Assembly: GCF_001411555.2 (NCBI RefSeq)
Contig: NC_049909.1
Location: forward strand, 14,938,686 to 15,002,685
Origin: Juglans regia
Lineage: Eukaryota > Streptophyta > Magnoliopsida > Fagales > Juglandaceae
Direction: 5' to 3'
DNA length: 64,000 bases
Shown here: piece by piece, positions 39,735 through 50,541 of the stretch
How the letters are laid out: every line of letters starts with the position of its first letter
How positions within the stretch are numbered: the stretch's first letter is position 1
The notes under the pieces: model-generated
Database searches by the model: none
Told to the model about the DNA's origin: nothing
What the model saw: only the letters and a program-made list of their open reading frames with translations
Position numbers and translations under genes: made by a program

Positions 39735-40792
39735 GAAGAATGATACCATGCCCCCTAATTTATACAATTCAACTGAGCCCTTGACGTAGCACGTGTAAAG
39801 TAGCTTATTAAAAAAAATTTTAAAAATATATATACAAAACAAAATATCGTTCAAAAATACAAAAAAAAATGAAAAAGACTAAAATCCTAAATTTGATCTA
39901 CCTTTTATGTTTGATCCCGTGGTCAATAGTTGATCACACAAGCCATGCTTTTATGTTGAGGTAGGTGATGCTTGTGTAAACATACATACCTATCTTGTAC
40001 AGTAAATAAAATGAAAAAGTAAAAATAAAAAGAGTTTTTGTATCTTATTAGATCTCGGTTACAACAATAATGGAAATAGATGAATGGAGAAGGAGAAGGT
40101 AAAGATGTCAAAACGAGAGAAATAAAAATAAATAAATAAAATAAAATTTGGCAATAGCAACCATAAAAGCTACCTTCGGAAATAGAATTATACTCCATAT
40201 ATGCCAATAATTCTCAATAGTTTTAAGAGACACTACTTTCCAAGGTGATCACTCTACCCTTATCAGTTGTGAACATTCTCATACGAAGACCAAAGTTGTT
40301 CAAATGAGTGTCGCATTACTTACCAAAGTGAAAAAAAAATAGAGAAGAATATAGAACAAAAAATGGTAACGTTATTAACATATGGAACTAACCAAATTTT
40401 TGGATTTAGATCTCCTAGAGTTCTTGATCTGCCAAGAGTGGAAAAGAGATAGATGCATAAAATAGACCGCGTATCATTTATAGCTGTCCAAGTAAATTTC
40501 TCGTGCAACATTAAATACTCAATAACAAGTCATATGTCTATCCCTCTCCCACTCTAGGCCCCGGAGTCGAGAACTCTCAAGTCAAGAACTTCTCCCAAAT
40601 TTTCACTATTACATTGGGAGTAACCTGCGAATGGAAAATAACATAATTTGTGAACCAGCTGACCACAACGGATTTACTATGACCAATATACAAAAGCAGA
40701 GAAGAAAATATGCAACATCCAACTAAGCGTTAAAATTATACAGTGAAACAGACAAGAAAAATAAAATCTTCCGAATCCTGGAAAGTATCCAA
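39516..40792. other. intergenic DNA and VAP 3' flank
   Basis: TA tracts at 39522-39540 and 39705-39734 bracket a TCACAAATTGATGTGA-family MITE (39544-39692). 40550-40792 probably contains the VAP 3' UTR. The minus-strand ORFs here carry no recognisable domains. Confidence 0.4.
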
Positions 40793-43700
40793 TCATTCTG
40801 CCGATGGTGAAGACAATGAAAAGTTCAACAGGAAGCCAGCCACGATGCCAATAAGTGCCACAATGATTGCAAAAGTGAGTGAGAAGCCATGATCAGTTTT
40901 TTGAGGTCTTCGTCTCTTCAGCATGTCCTGTAAGATGAGAAAAATTAACTAGTACTCACAAGTCACAACTGTCAGTCAGCAGCTGAATATATCATAAATT
41001 TAAATTCCGGGAAAAGTAGATTATCTTGGTAGCCACACCTACATATTAAAGGGAAGATGAAAATAATTCCACCCAACATTCTAAGCATCAATAGGTGACA
41101 GGGACAGTCAAATGGTCGAACTCGTTCAAGGGATTTCAATATCGTAGTTATATGCTAATCAGAAAGATCATGGAATAAGCTATACAAGTGTTGATTTTCA
41201 TTGTATCGTATGTTCTTACTTTTTTTTTTTATAAGTAATCAAGAAGTTTTATTCATAATAATAGGCAAAGCCCAAGTACACAGGATGAAAGTATTTTTCT
41301 TTAAAACATTGTTTTCTTGGGTGGGAGCTATTGTTTGTAATGGACTCAATGTCCATGACTTTCTTCTTTAGGACTGTAATACGAGTGAGGAAGGGAAGGA
41401 AATGAAGCTACATCCTAAGAGCAGGAAAGAGATTATTATACTATCTACTAGCAGCCAGATCCTATTGGTTAGAATATCCCCTAGCTTCCTCGGAGGGCCA
41501 TCATAGATCAGAGCACTCACCTTATTCCACTACCAGCACAAGAAGCTGGTAGTGGAATGTCCTGGGCCGATTTAGAGAAAGAACTTTTCCTTTGCTGCAA
41601 GGCTGGGGAGAACCATTCGCTAAACTAGCATGCATAGGCAACGTTCTTGTATATGTCCCATATACCGGGCATTATTCTATTTCATGCTCAATTAAATTTT
41701 ATTTATCGATTAAAAAAAAGTGTTGTTTGGTTCCAATTATTTTGCACATGGATACCAAAAAAAAAAATGGCCCCCATTTAACGAGGAAAATAACACAAGT
41801 TTTCAGCTGACTTTTTTGCAGTAATCATGTCGGTAAGGCATCTTGGGAGGTTTAAAAAAAAAAAAAAAGGCATCTTGGGAGGTGGCGTTATAGGTACTAT
41901 GTACATTTACGCATGTACTGCCTCTCAGGAAGAATCTGAGATAATAACTTCATCACGATCATCATCAAACCACTAAGCCTAGTTTGTTTTCGCAGATGAG
42001 ATGAAATAAGTTGAAATTAAAGTTAAAAGTTGAATAAAATATTGTTATAACATATTTTTTTAATATTATTTTTGTTTTGGGATTTAAAAAATTTGAATTT
42101 TTTATTTTTTTTTGTGTGGAAATTTGATAAAGTTGTAATGATTAGATGAGATGAGTTGTGAAAACAAAAGAGGCCTAAATCATACTGGAAACCAATTGAT
42201 CAAGGGGAAGACAGAGAGCACAAATACCAGTTCTTGTTTCAGTTGCTGTGTTTGTTGAACAGCTGCATCTCTTTCATCCTTCAGGCGCTGCACAGCCTGG
42301 TTCTGCATACAGAAGAAAAAGGAGGAAGAAAAATTAAAAGAAAAACTAGAGGGACTTAGTATCCACAAGGCAAAAGGAAGTAATCACCTTAATGAGAATG
42401 GTTTTTTTTTTTTTTTGGACGAGTAAGAGTAAATTTATTGATACGAATGAAATAGCTTAATGAGCATGTTAAGAGTTCGCAAACTGACAGCAGGTAACCA
42501 CAGATACAAGAACAAAGGGATTCAACAAAACCATCTCATTTCTCAAAGAAGATCCATGAGCAGCAGTCACTTAGACAGACAAAATTGATTACCAAAAGGA
42601 GAATTGATAAAACAAATAAAACTACCTTTAAATGGTAACTAAGATATATAATGAGAGAGAGAGACAGAGAGACAGAAAGAGAGAAATGAGAGGAACTTCC
42701 AGCTGTTAACATCAGTGGTAATGGTAGGTTGACTTGGCGCATTTGATACAGGCATAACTATGTTGCTGAAAATGCTGGTGCTGGAAACTGGAAGGGAGTC
42801 CTCTTTTCTTTATTTTCTTTATTTCTTTTACAAGTTCAAATCATTCTAAGTACCTTTTTTTCATCCCTTCCATGTGTTTTCTCAACTTCAACCTTTTTGT
42901 GTTCCTAAAGATCTCATGCACTGATCATATGGCTACTATCAAAACACAACCAGGACATTTAGTAGTTGTGAGCTGAAACGCATATAAGACCACACATATT
43001 CTCACAAGCCAGACAAAAGAAAAATCAAAATCACGAATTCAATAGAACTTACAGAGTTAGCATCAGGACTTTGAGTAGATCCCGCTAATGCTTGATTTTC
43101 TGAGTTTGCATGGGCTGAGGCAGGGGAGATATACAGAACTCTAAGCTTGCATTCTTCTATTGCCCTTCCACTGTCCTTGTTAAACTGAATTCAATGGTAA
43201 ACATCAACGTCCGAACATCAATGTTATTTCAAAGGGATATCATCAAGTTGGTCAAACGATGACATGGCTCTCAAAATCAACATTCTTACAGTATCTTGCG
43301 GAAGTTCATCAACATCAGTATGTGGAGGCACTATTGTACTCTGCAAGAGAAATTTATCTTTACACTGCATATCTGGAGGATATTCTTGCTGGGCTTGGAG
43401 AGTGACTGCAAATCAAGAAGCTAGTTTAAGGTACCATTAAAAATAAGAAAATCTTGTGCAACCATTGGAGAATACTTTAAACACAAATATTGTCCAGATA
43501 GCGGTAAGTGAATAAAGGCCCACTGTATTGAACTTGAAGTTTGGGAATGACTGCGCCAACCATAGAAGTGCGGTGGTTCAGGACTTTGTCTATTTGCAGA
43601 CATCAATAAAGCCTTTTTCTTGCTAAGTTGGCCTGGATGGTAGTTTCAAACCAGGGCAGACCGCTGTTGCAAATTCTTAGAAGTAAATATGTTGGCAATA

Positions 43701-46700
43701 CAGTTTTTCTAGAGAGACCAGGCTATACCAATGCATCAGACTATGATGTGGTTCAAAAAGGTGCATACATTCTTGTGGGTAATGGAAGAGATGTAGATGT
43801 GTTGAGAAATCCATAGATACCCAGGCAGGTTTCGAACAAGGGCAAGAGATTATATAAATGCATCTATTCCCTCAATGGTTGATGATTTGATCATGCAGAA
43901 TGGCGGTCAATGGAATAAATAAAAACTTATAAATTTGGAGAATGGCTGTCAATGTAATAAAAACACGTAAAATTTTTTTTCTTAAAAACAAACTATTTTT
44001 TGAACAAAGCTCAACTGAAGGTACTCTGCAAATTCTCTTGCTTAGGTGGCAGATGAGAAAGGAAAGTTCAGAGTGGAATCTCCTCATTGGGTGGACAATG
44101 ATGTTGCATTGTTATGGAGAATGACAACAGGAGGAAAATTCAGAGTGCTTGTTTGCATGAAAGACTCAAAATGCTATTATGGAGGATTGCAGCAGATGCC
44201 CTTCCTCTATGATCATAAGTTGTTTGTTGGTGCCACACAGAATCCTCTATATGCACCCTTTGTGAATTAGCAAATAATACACTCTCCACATATTCAATAA
44301 TTGTATAGCTGCTAAAATGGGGTGGTATTTATTGGTGGGAATGGAGTCTTAGACTTTAGCAATTAGACTTTTGAAGCTGTATCTGGCTTAAAAGTGAACT
44401 ATGATAAATCCGAGGTGGTGCCGATTGGGGAAGTCCAGAATGTCCAAGAGTTGGCAGGGATATTGGGTTGTAAGATAGCATCTCTTCCTATGATGTACCT
44501 GGGACTACCGTTGGGTATAAACTCGAGGACTTGCTCGATATGGGATACGGTGATTGAAAAAATAGAAAGGAGATTGGCAGGTTGGAAGAGAATGTACTTG
44601 TCAAAAGGGGGCCGGATCACGTTGATTAAGAGTACACTTTCTAACTTACCCACATATTTCTTATCCTTATTCCCTATACCGGCAAGTGTGGCTAGTAGAA
44701 TTGAGAAGCTACAAAGAGATTTTATGTGGGGTGGTTTAGGAGAGGAATTTAAATTTCATTTAGTTAAGTGGGAAAAGGTCTGCCGTCCTATTTCCAGTGG
44801 CGGATTGGGTATCAGAAACTTGAGATTGTTCAATCGGGCGTTGCTTGGGAAATGGTTGTGGCGTTATACTAAAGAACCGGATGCCTTATGAAAAGTAGTG
44901 ATTGAGAAGAAGTATGGTGGATTAGGGGAGGGTTGGTGTACTAGAGAAGTTAGAGGCACATATGGAGTGAGGCTATGGAAACATATAAGAAGAGGGTGGG
45001 AAGCATTTCATCATCATACTCGGCTTCAGCTGGGTACAGGGTCCAGGATCAGATTTCGGAAGGATGTTTGGTGTGGTAACAACGCCCTTCAAGATTTGTT
45101 TCCTCTACTTTTCCTAATTGCAAGTGATAAAGATGCTACAGTGGCAGAGCTTATGGGAAGAGTGGATGGGAGTACACACTGGAATATCAACTTCATCCGG
45201 GCAGCACAAGACTGGGAGGTGGAGAGTTTTGTAGACATGTATAGTCTGTTGTATTCTTGTCATCCGAATATCCAGCAGGAAGATGGGTTGTGGTGGACTC
45301 CTGTGGGGAGAGGGGTATTCACAGTTAGATCCTTTTATAAGGTTCTCACACAAGAACCTGAGACACAGTTTCCTTGGAGAAGGCTTTGGAAGAACAAGAC
45401 TTCACCCAAAGCTTCCTTTTTTGTATGAAGAACATCCTTAGGTAAGATTCTCACTACAGATAATCTGAGAAAGAGGAGGATAATCATTATAGATTGGTGC
45501 TGCATGTGTAAAAGTGAGGGTGAGTCGGTGAATCATCTATTTTTACATTGTGAGGTTGCTAGGTCTCTCTGGTATGAGGTGCTTAATAGAATGGATCTAG
45601 CTTGGGTGATGCCAGAATCTGTGGCGGAAATGTTGGCAAGTTGGACCCCTATTAGAGGTGTGCAACAGATCAAAGCGGTTTGGAAAATGATTCCAAATTG
45701 TATCATGTGGTACTTGTGGAAGGAACGCAATGAGCAGACATTTGAAGACAAAGAGATATCTTTGGCGGAGCTTAAAGTTTTCTTTTTTAGGACTCTTTGT
45801 ACTTTGGCTATTGCTGTGGACTTCAATTGCATTAACTTTCATGATTTCTTAGTTTCTAATGCGCCTACGTAGATAGGGCATAAAGACATTTGTAACTGGC
45901 ACTTTGTTGCCTTTATTGAAATAATAATTCTTGTTTACCTATAAAAAAAAAAGAAGCAATTAGAGCAACATCAATCATGGAATTTAGCCAAAGTATTAAG
46001 CACCAGCCATCATCTTAGTGCGCTGGAAAAGTTTCCAAAGATGAGTTTACAACTTCACTCGTAGAGACCCTGGATATCATTTTTTTTTTATAAGTAAAAA
46101 TATTATATATATAAAAAAGGAATAACCAAGTACACTGATGTATACAAGAAAACACCTTGCCCATTGACCCCAACCCAAAATACACTAAGCCCGACCCCAA
46201 CCCCTTGTTTCCCGTAGAACTAAAACGCTACCCGAAAACCCAACCCCAACCTCTTATTTCCTCCTTTAGAACTAAAACTTCACAATGTCCTCCCTTTGGA
46301 CTTCCCTCTAGTTGAGCTACCACTCTTAGTGTTGTAGTTGATTGCCCAATGAAGACGTTGTAACTCCCTGCTTTTCTTGAAACTTGATTTGGTTTCAAGC
46401 GCATGACTTGCCTCAATTATGCTTCATTTGTAACTCCCTGGATATCATTTGGAAGTTGAGAGATTAATTATGCTTCAAATACGTACAACAAATGTTGAGA
46501 AAGTATTGAAGAAAGTGAAGAGAGACTATAATGACCCAAGAAAAAGTCTAAGCCATATATGGGCTCATACTCCAAAAGTACAGATTAAGGTCCCATTTGG
46601 ATGTTGAGATGAGTTGAGTTCTTTATGAATAGTAGTGTAACATCTCAATGGAAGACCTAAACCACATGGCCTATACTCCAAAAGGACTAGTCAATAATAC

Positions 46701-49700
46701 AATTAAAGTCCCATTGAAACTTTATAAAGAGCAAGAACTTCTCATTCCCAAGCAATGTGGGATCCCATACACCACCTACTATTATCCATATCATATGGGG
46801 TATCACAATCTACCCCTCTTAAATTCTCGACGTCCTCGTCGGGCCTGTCCATTGTAGGTGGTACAGCTCAAGTCTCACATTTCTGGTTGGGATAGACTCT
46901 GATACCATTTGTAACGCCCCAATGGAAGGCCCAAACCACATGGCCTATACTCCAAAAAGACTAGTCAATGATACAATTAGAGCCCCATTGGAACCTTATA
47001 AAGAGCAAGAACTTCTCCTTCCCAAGCAATGTGGGATCTCATACACCACCTACCATTATCCATATCATATGAGGTATCACAAGTAGTGAGTTAAGATAGT
47101 GGAGTGAGTTTTATGGGATCCACCTAAGATGAGTTTAGATGTGTTTTGATGTTAAGATGAGTTTAGATATATTTATGGGAAGTTGAAAAAGTTGTGGGTC
47201 TCGCGTATAAAAATGTGTTGAGTTGAAAAAATGTTGTGAGTCTCACGTATAAAGAGGTTTTGAATTGAGATGAGTTTAGTAATCTGAGAGTTGAGTATTT
47301 GGAGATTAGACTTAGCTTAAAACTAGACTGAACTAAGTTGATCTCAATTCAATCCAAGTTCCAAACGGGGCCTAAGGTTACAATTGGAGCCCATTGAAAA
47401 TCACTACAAACTGCAATAACTTCTCCCTCTCGCAAAATGTGGGATCTCATGCTATACTCAATCCGAGGTATTACAATTTTCTCCCTTTAAATTCCTAAAG
47501 AATTGTTAAGCCACTCCATCGTAGATGGCACGACTCAAATCCACACTTTTGGCTAGAGATTTGCTTTGCAACCATTTGCAACAACCCAAGGAAACCCGAA
47601 GACAAATTTGAGCTTATACTCCAAAAGGACTAGTTATGGTTACAATTGGAGCTACTTAGAATCATTATAAACAACAAGGACTTCTTTCTCTTACACAATG
47701 TGCAATACCATTCACTAACCTTCTATGCTCAATATGGGATATATAAAGTCTTTAAGGAATATAGCAAAAAGTTGTCATGGCGTAGCATGGCTCAAAGACC
47801 TAACAAAAGAGATGTTTGGAAGGCCCTTTCAAATCATTGGGCGAAGCTAAATTGTGACACAACCTTTAGAGCATACAAGGTTTTTCTAGCTATCTTTACA
47901 ATAGATCACATGGGTAACGGAATAAGGGAATTATGGGCTAATGTTGTCTGGAATTGGCTGAGGCACGAACTTTGAGATGACCAACTCCATTGCCACTCCA
48001 AAGAATTGGTTTGAGGTAATCCATGAAAGAGATTCAGCTATTGTATTGCAATTATTGTACTGCATCACATCTCAAGTGACCAAATAAGAAAGAGAGAATT
48101 CTATTTGTGATATACAAAGATGGGCAACTACCACTCCAGATTGGACTCTTTCCTCAATTAGCAGAACAAGTAATGAAGCGGCCATAAGCTTCGTCATTGG
48201 ATTTTTCACCCATGTTTAACAGGATCTCCTTGCTAGGGGTTCAATCGGTTCGGTTCAGTCCAATTTTGGACATATTTTGGAACTGAACCGGTCTAAGTTG
48301 GTTTTGGAATTCTAAGAACCGATGCAGACCGATTAATCCAAAAACTAAAACTTTCGACTTTTTCGGTTTTTGTCAGGTTCGGTTCAATTCAGTCTTATAG
48401 GTGTGATTCGGTTTTAGACTTTTTTGTTGAGCTAGTTGGTTTTTCTGACCCAAATGAATTTTTTTTTACCCCAAATATGATAGAGTCCAAAATATTGTTT
48501 TCAAAAACACCATGTATATAATCACAAAAAAATGTGTAAAAATGTACTTATAAAAAATGTATGTATCATATATATATCAAAAGTGTACTCTTATACTATA
48601 TTATATATGTGAGTATCTAACTTAATATATAAGGAGAAATAATAACATATTAATAATATAATACTAATACTCATGTTTAAGAGTAAGTTTATATCAAGAA
48701 CACATAAATAATACGAATTTTATAATATGTATAAGATATATAGCATATAATATATATAATATAAACAAAATTTAAAAAAAAAAATCAGGTTTGGTTCGGT
48801 CCAATTCAGTTTTCAAACCATGAAAACCAAGACCGAACCGATTTTCAATTGGTTTCAATTCCTAGGAACCGAAACTGACCTAAGCGGTGTTTGGTTCAGT
48901 TCAATCGGTTTTTTGGTTTTTTATCTATATGTAAGATTCATGCTTGGTGGATTGTAATTAGTTTTCCTATCGCCTTGTTAGTTAATCATTTCCACCAAAA
49001 AATAAAAGTACTCGGTAATAGTACACGATCAAGTGGCATATGATTGATCAATCCCAGCCAGAACATTTGATCAATCAAAAGCTACCCCCGGCATTTACAA
49101 TATTTCACTGAATGCTTATTTATTCTCCAATCACTAGATTCACTACTTTGCTCATGTGACCGTGTCTATATGTTCTGCAGTTTGCCCCAGCTATATATTC
49201 ATAGATTATCAAAAGGTCGCCACTTGAAAGAGGAAAAAGAAAAAGGAAAAACAAACCTATCAAAAGTTTTACAAGATATTGTAAGGCACCTCTTATGAAA
49301 CATGAGTCCCAAGGCTGAATAACGCCAGTGTTGGGCCGCACAAAGTACTTTTTAGGTGAAGTGGTTTTAACCTGGCAAGAAACAGATGGGGGAACATTCG
49401 AGTCACACGTATTAGTAATTTGGAATGGCTTGACAAATGCATATCAAGTAAAAAATAAAATGTTTGTGTACGGTAACAGAGATGGCACCTTAAAAGCAAC
49501 ATGATGTTCTGTTTTGTTCACAACTTTAAGATCACAGTAGCATTGCTTTTCCAGCTCAACTGATTAATTGAATCCCAAAATCATAAGTCCATATGAACTT
49601 CTTAAAGAAAATGATATTACAAAAATCACATAAGCAGAAGACACTCAAAGTATATTACAGAAACCAAACAGTTTCCTCCGCATCCATGTGGACCATATCC

Positions 49701-50177
49701 ATATAAAAATCCATGGGTCGAAGTTCATCACTTGTCCCCTTCCTTCTCATTTCGAAATTCATGTCTTCATATAATCAAACCACAGTTTCCAATGGAAAGA
49801 AGCCATAATTTCCTATCGTGACATTGTTAAATCTAAAATATAATGAACCGTACCCGAGTCTTGCCAGCCTAATCATTACAAAACAAGACCGCAAAGTTTG
49901 ACCAACAAATACATCACAGCAACGAAAAGGTACACATTTCCTAGCTCCCGACCTACCGTGGACATGGATAATTTAAATTCAAATCCATTCAAATGCATCA
50001 AAATCCAGACACATGCAAGAACAACAGAATTTTGAAAGAAATTATGATAAACAGAACATTTTCAAGGAAAATTTCTAGAGAGAGAGAGAGAGAGGTAAAT
50101 ATACATTGGAACTTGAGGTCGTCAGGTTGAACAGACACCAAATGATTGCCGCTGCCGCCACCACCACCGTCGCTCAT
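40793..50177 (-). CDS. vesicle-associated (VAP33/MSP-domain) protein, VAP2-like
   Basis: Seven exons (minus): 50177-50105, 49559-49489, 49371-49290, 43405-43290, 43184-43053, 42302-42228, 40927-40793. Phases close, total 684 nt, 227 aa. Start is [20 protein letters not shown]. An in-frame ATG at 50216 is less likely because family members begin near the MSD/ESP-type start. Residues 15-130 form the MSP domain: [20 protein letters not shown], then the VAP signature [19 protein letters not shown], then [13 protein letters not shown] coiled coil follows ([18 protein letters not shown]) and a C-terminal anchor ([18 protein letters not shown]). Family knowledge: a tail-anchored ER protein that recruits FFAT-motif proteins at membrane contact sites and vesicle docking. 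Intron 3 (49289-43406) is 5.9 kb and packed with transposons; the coding sequence is intact around it. Confidence 0.93.
41218..41292 (-). mobile_element. 5'-truncated LINE 3' end in the last VAP intron
   Basis: Poly-T, then ATAAGTAATCAAGAAGTTTT and ATTCATAATAATAGGC. The reverse complement reads as the usual LINE tail (GCCTATTATTATGAATAAAA, then poly-A). It is in the same transcriptional sense as the VAP gene. Confidence 0.5.
41977..42175. mobile_element. PIF/Harbinger-like MITE, ATGAGATGAG family, in the last VAP intron
   Basis: TAA at 41974-41976 and 42176-42178 flank GCCTAGTTTGTTTTC ... GTGAAAACAAAAGAGGCC. The inverted repeat and core match the copies at 36104 and 37616. It lies only 53 bp from exon 6. 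Confidence 0.65.
43597..43860 (+). mobile_element. L1 ORF2 fragment (thumb/zf-RVT linker) in VAP intron 3
   Basis: Translation ([42 protein letters not shown]) matches the region of plant L1 ORF2 between the RT thumb and zf-RVT. It is antisense to VAP and older than the neighbouring L1. Confidence 0.6.
44041..44270 (+). other. unassigned exon-like ORF antisense inside VAP intron 3
   Basis: After a pyrimidine-rich stretch and TTGCTTAG acceptor, about 75 codons are open to a TAG ([60 protein letters not shown]). The composition is protein-like (Trp, His and Cys well distributed) and it does not resemble L1 ORF2. It could be a captured terminal exon. Family not recognised. Confidence 0.35.
44368..45954 (+). 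mobile_element. young 5'-truncated L1 LINE with perfect target duplication
   Basis: AGCAATTAGA occurs at 44358-44367 and again at 45955-45964, directly after the A-tail. A single reading frame runs from the insertion's 5' end to 45872, encoding the RT thumb ([37 protein letters not shown]), zf-RVT ([27 protein letters not shown]) and the ORF2 C-terminus. Only two stop codons break it (44889-44891 and the one ending 45428). Both are TGA where L1s have TGG. The 3' end is CTTGTTTACCTATAAAAAAA. It is antisense to VAP in intron 3. Confidence 0.9.
46080..46150 (-). mobile_element. LINE 3'-tail remnant in VAP intron 3
   Basis: Poly-T then ATAAGTAAAAATATTATATA and 'AACCAAGTACACTGATGTAT', the antisense version of the LINE tail with its TACACTTGG-like segment. 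Confidence 0.45.
46589..47372. mobile_element. PIF/Harbinger-like MITE inserted in the older TRIM and split by the younger TRIM
   Basis: It starts GGTCCCATTTGGATGTTGAG and ends AAGTTCCAAACGGGGCC. TAA lies at 46586-46588 and 47373-47375. Removing it rejoins the LTR of the older TRIM. It is itself interrupted at 46636-47081. Confidence 0.7.
46636..47081 (-). mobile_element. complete TRIM (miniature LTR retroelement)
   Basis: Two 172-bp LTRs (46636-46807, 46910-47081), about 90% identical by eye, enclose a 102-bp interior. AGTAG occurs on both sides (46631-46635, 47082-47086), a 5-bp target duplication. On the minus strand the LTR reads TGTGATACC ... GTTACA, and two bases later comes TGGTATCAGAGTC (46907-46895), matching the initiator-tRNA-Met primer site. 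An AAGAGGGG polypurine tract precedes the other LTR. There is no coding capacity. Confidence 0.92.
47770..48230 (+). mobile_element. decayed L1 RNase H fragment in VAP intron 3
   Basis: 47780-47975 translates as [27 protein letters not shown]-type RNase H sequence, followed by stop-riddled remnants ending HPCLTGSP, as in L1 C-termini. Much older than the L1 at 44368. Confidence 0.6.
48232..48940. mobile_element. CGGTTCGGTT-type non-autonomous element, one end missing
   Basis: It begins CTAGGGGTTCAATCGGTTCG and carries clusters of GGTTCGGTTC/GAACCGA at both sides of an AT-rich core, like the hAT element at 21675. No matching terminal repeat was found at the right side, so the boundary is approximate. 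Confidence 0.4.
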
Positions 50178-50272
50178 GATGAACTTAACAGACCAATGAT
50201 CCCTAACACGACCCACTCAAACCCTAATAATACCTGCCCATTCAGACAATCCCCAGAGCATTCAGAGACACT

Positions 50273-50275
<3 letters not shown>

Positions 50276-50308
<33 letters not shown>
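50276..50308. repeat. (GA)n microsatellite in the VAP 5' leader or promoter
   Basis: An uninterrupted GA tract about 100 bp upstream of the VAP ATG. It reads CT on the gene strand, as is common in plant 5' UTRs. A shorter GA run at 50079-50094 lies just inside intron 1. Confidence 0.85.
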
Positions 50309-50310
<2 letters not shown>

Positions 50311-50508
50311 TCGGAAGAATTGATTGGGGGCTGACTCACACGTGGTGTGGAAGGAATATGGGAACGCTGCGGATGGCTCGGTCCAAACTTATATCGCGGT
50401 GGATGGGTGGGGTTGTGGTTCCGAGATTTTTGGCCACCTTGATCGGACTCGCTCTCGAGGTGGTCCGAACCAGCCCCAGAAACACAGAAAGAGAGAGACA
50501 GCGAGAAA

Positions 50509-50541
50509 CGACACGTGTCGAATAGCAGCGACGTCGACGTC
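50509..50541. promoter_or_regulatory. paired ACGT-core palindromes in the VAP promoter
   Basis: CGACACGTGTCG (50509-50520) and GACGTCGACGTC (50530-50541) are both perfect palindromes with ACGT cores, typical binding sites for plant bZIP/bHLH proteins (G-box/ABRE-like and C-box-like). They lie about 330-365 bp upstream of the VAP start codon. Function is inferred from motif only. Confidence 0.4.

Larger units (their letters stand above)
46527..47743 (-). mobile_element. older TRIM retroelement, interrupted by a MITE
   Basis: The left LTR copy (from about 46527 to 47475, split by the MITE) and the right LTR copy (from 47577 to about 47743) share TATACTCCAAAA.GAC.AG, GGTTACAATTGGAGC, and AATGTG...AT.C.AT segments. 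The internal part, 47476-47576, has a decayed primer-binding site. The same layout as the younger TRIM inside it shows they are relatives. Confidence 0.6.
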
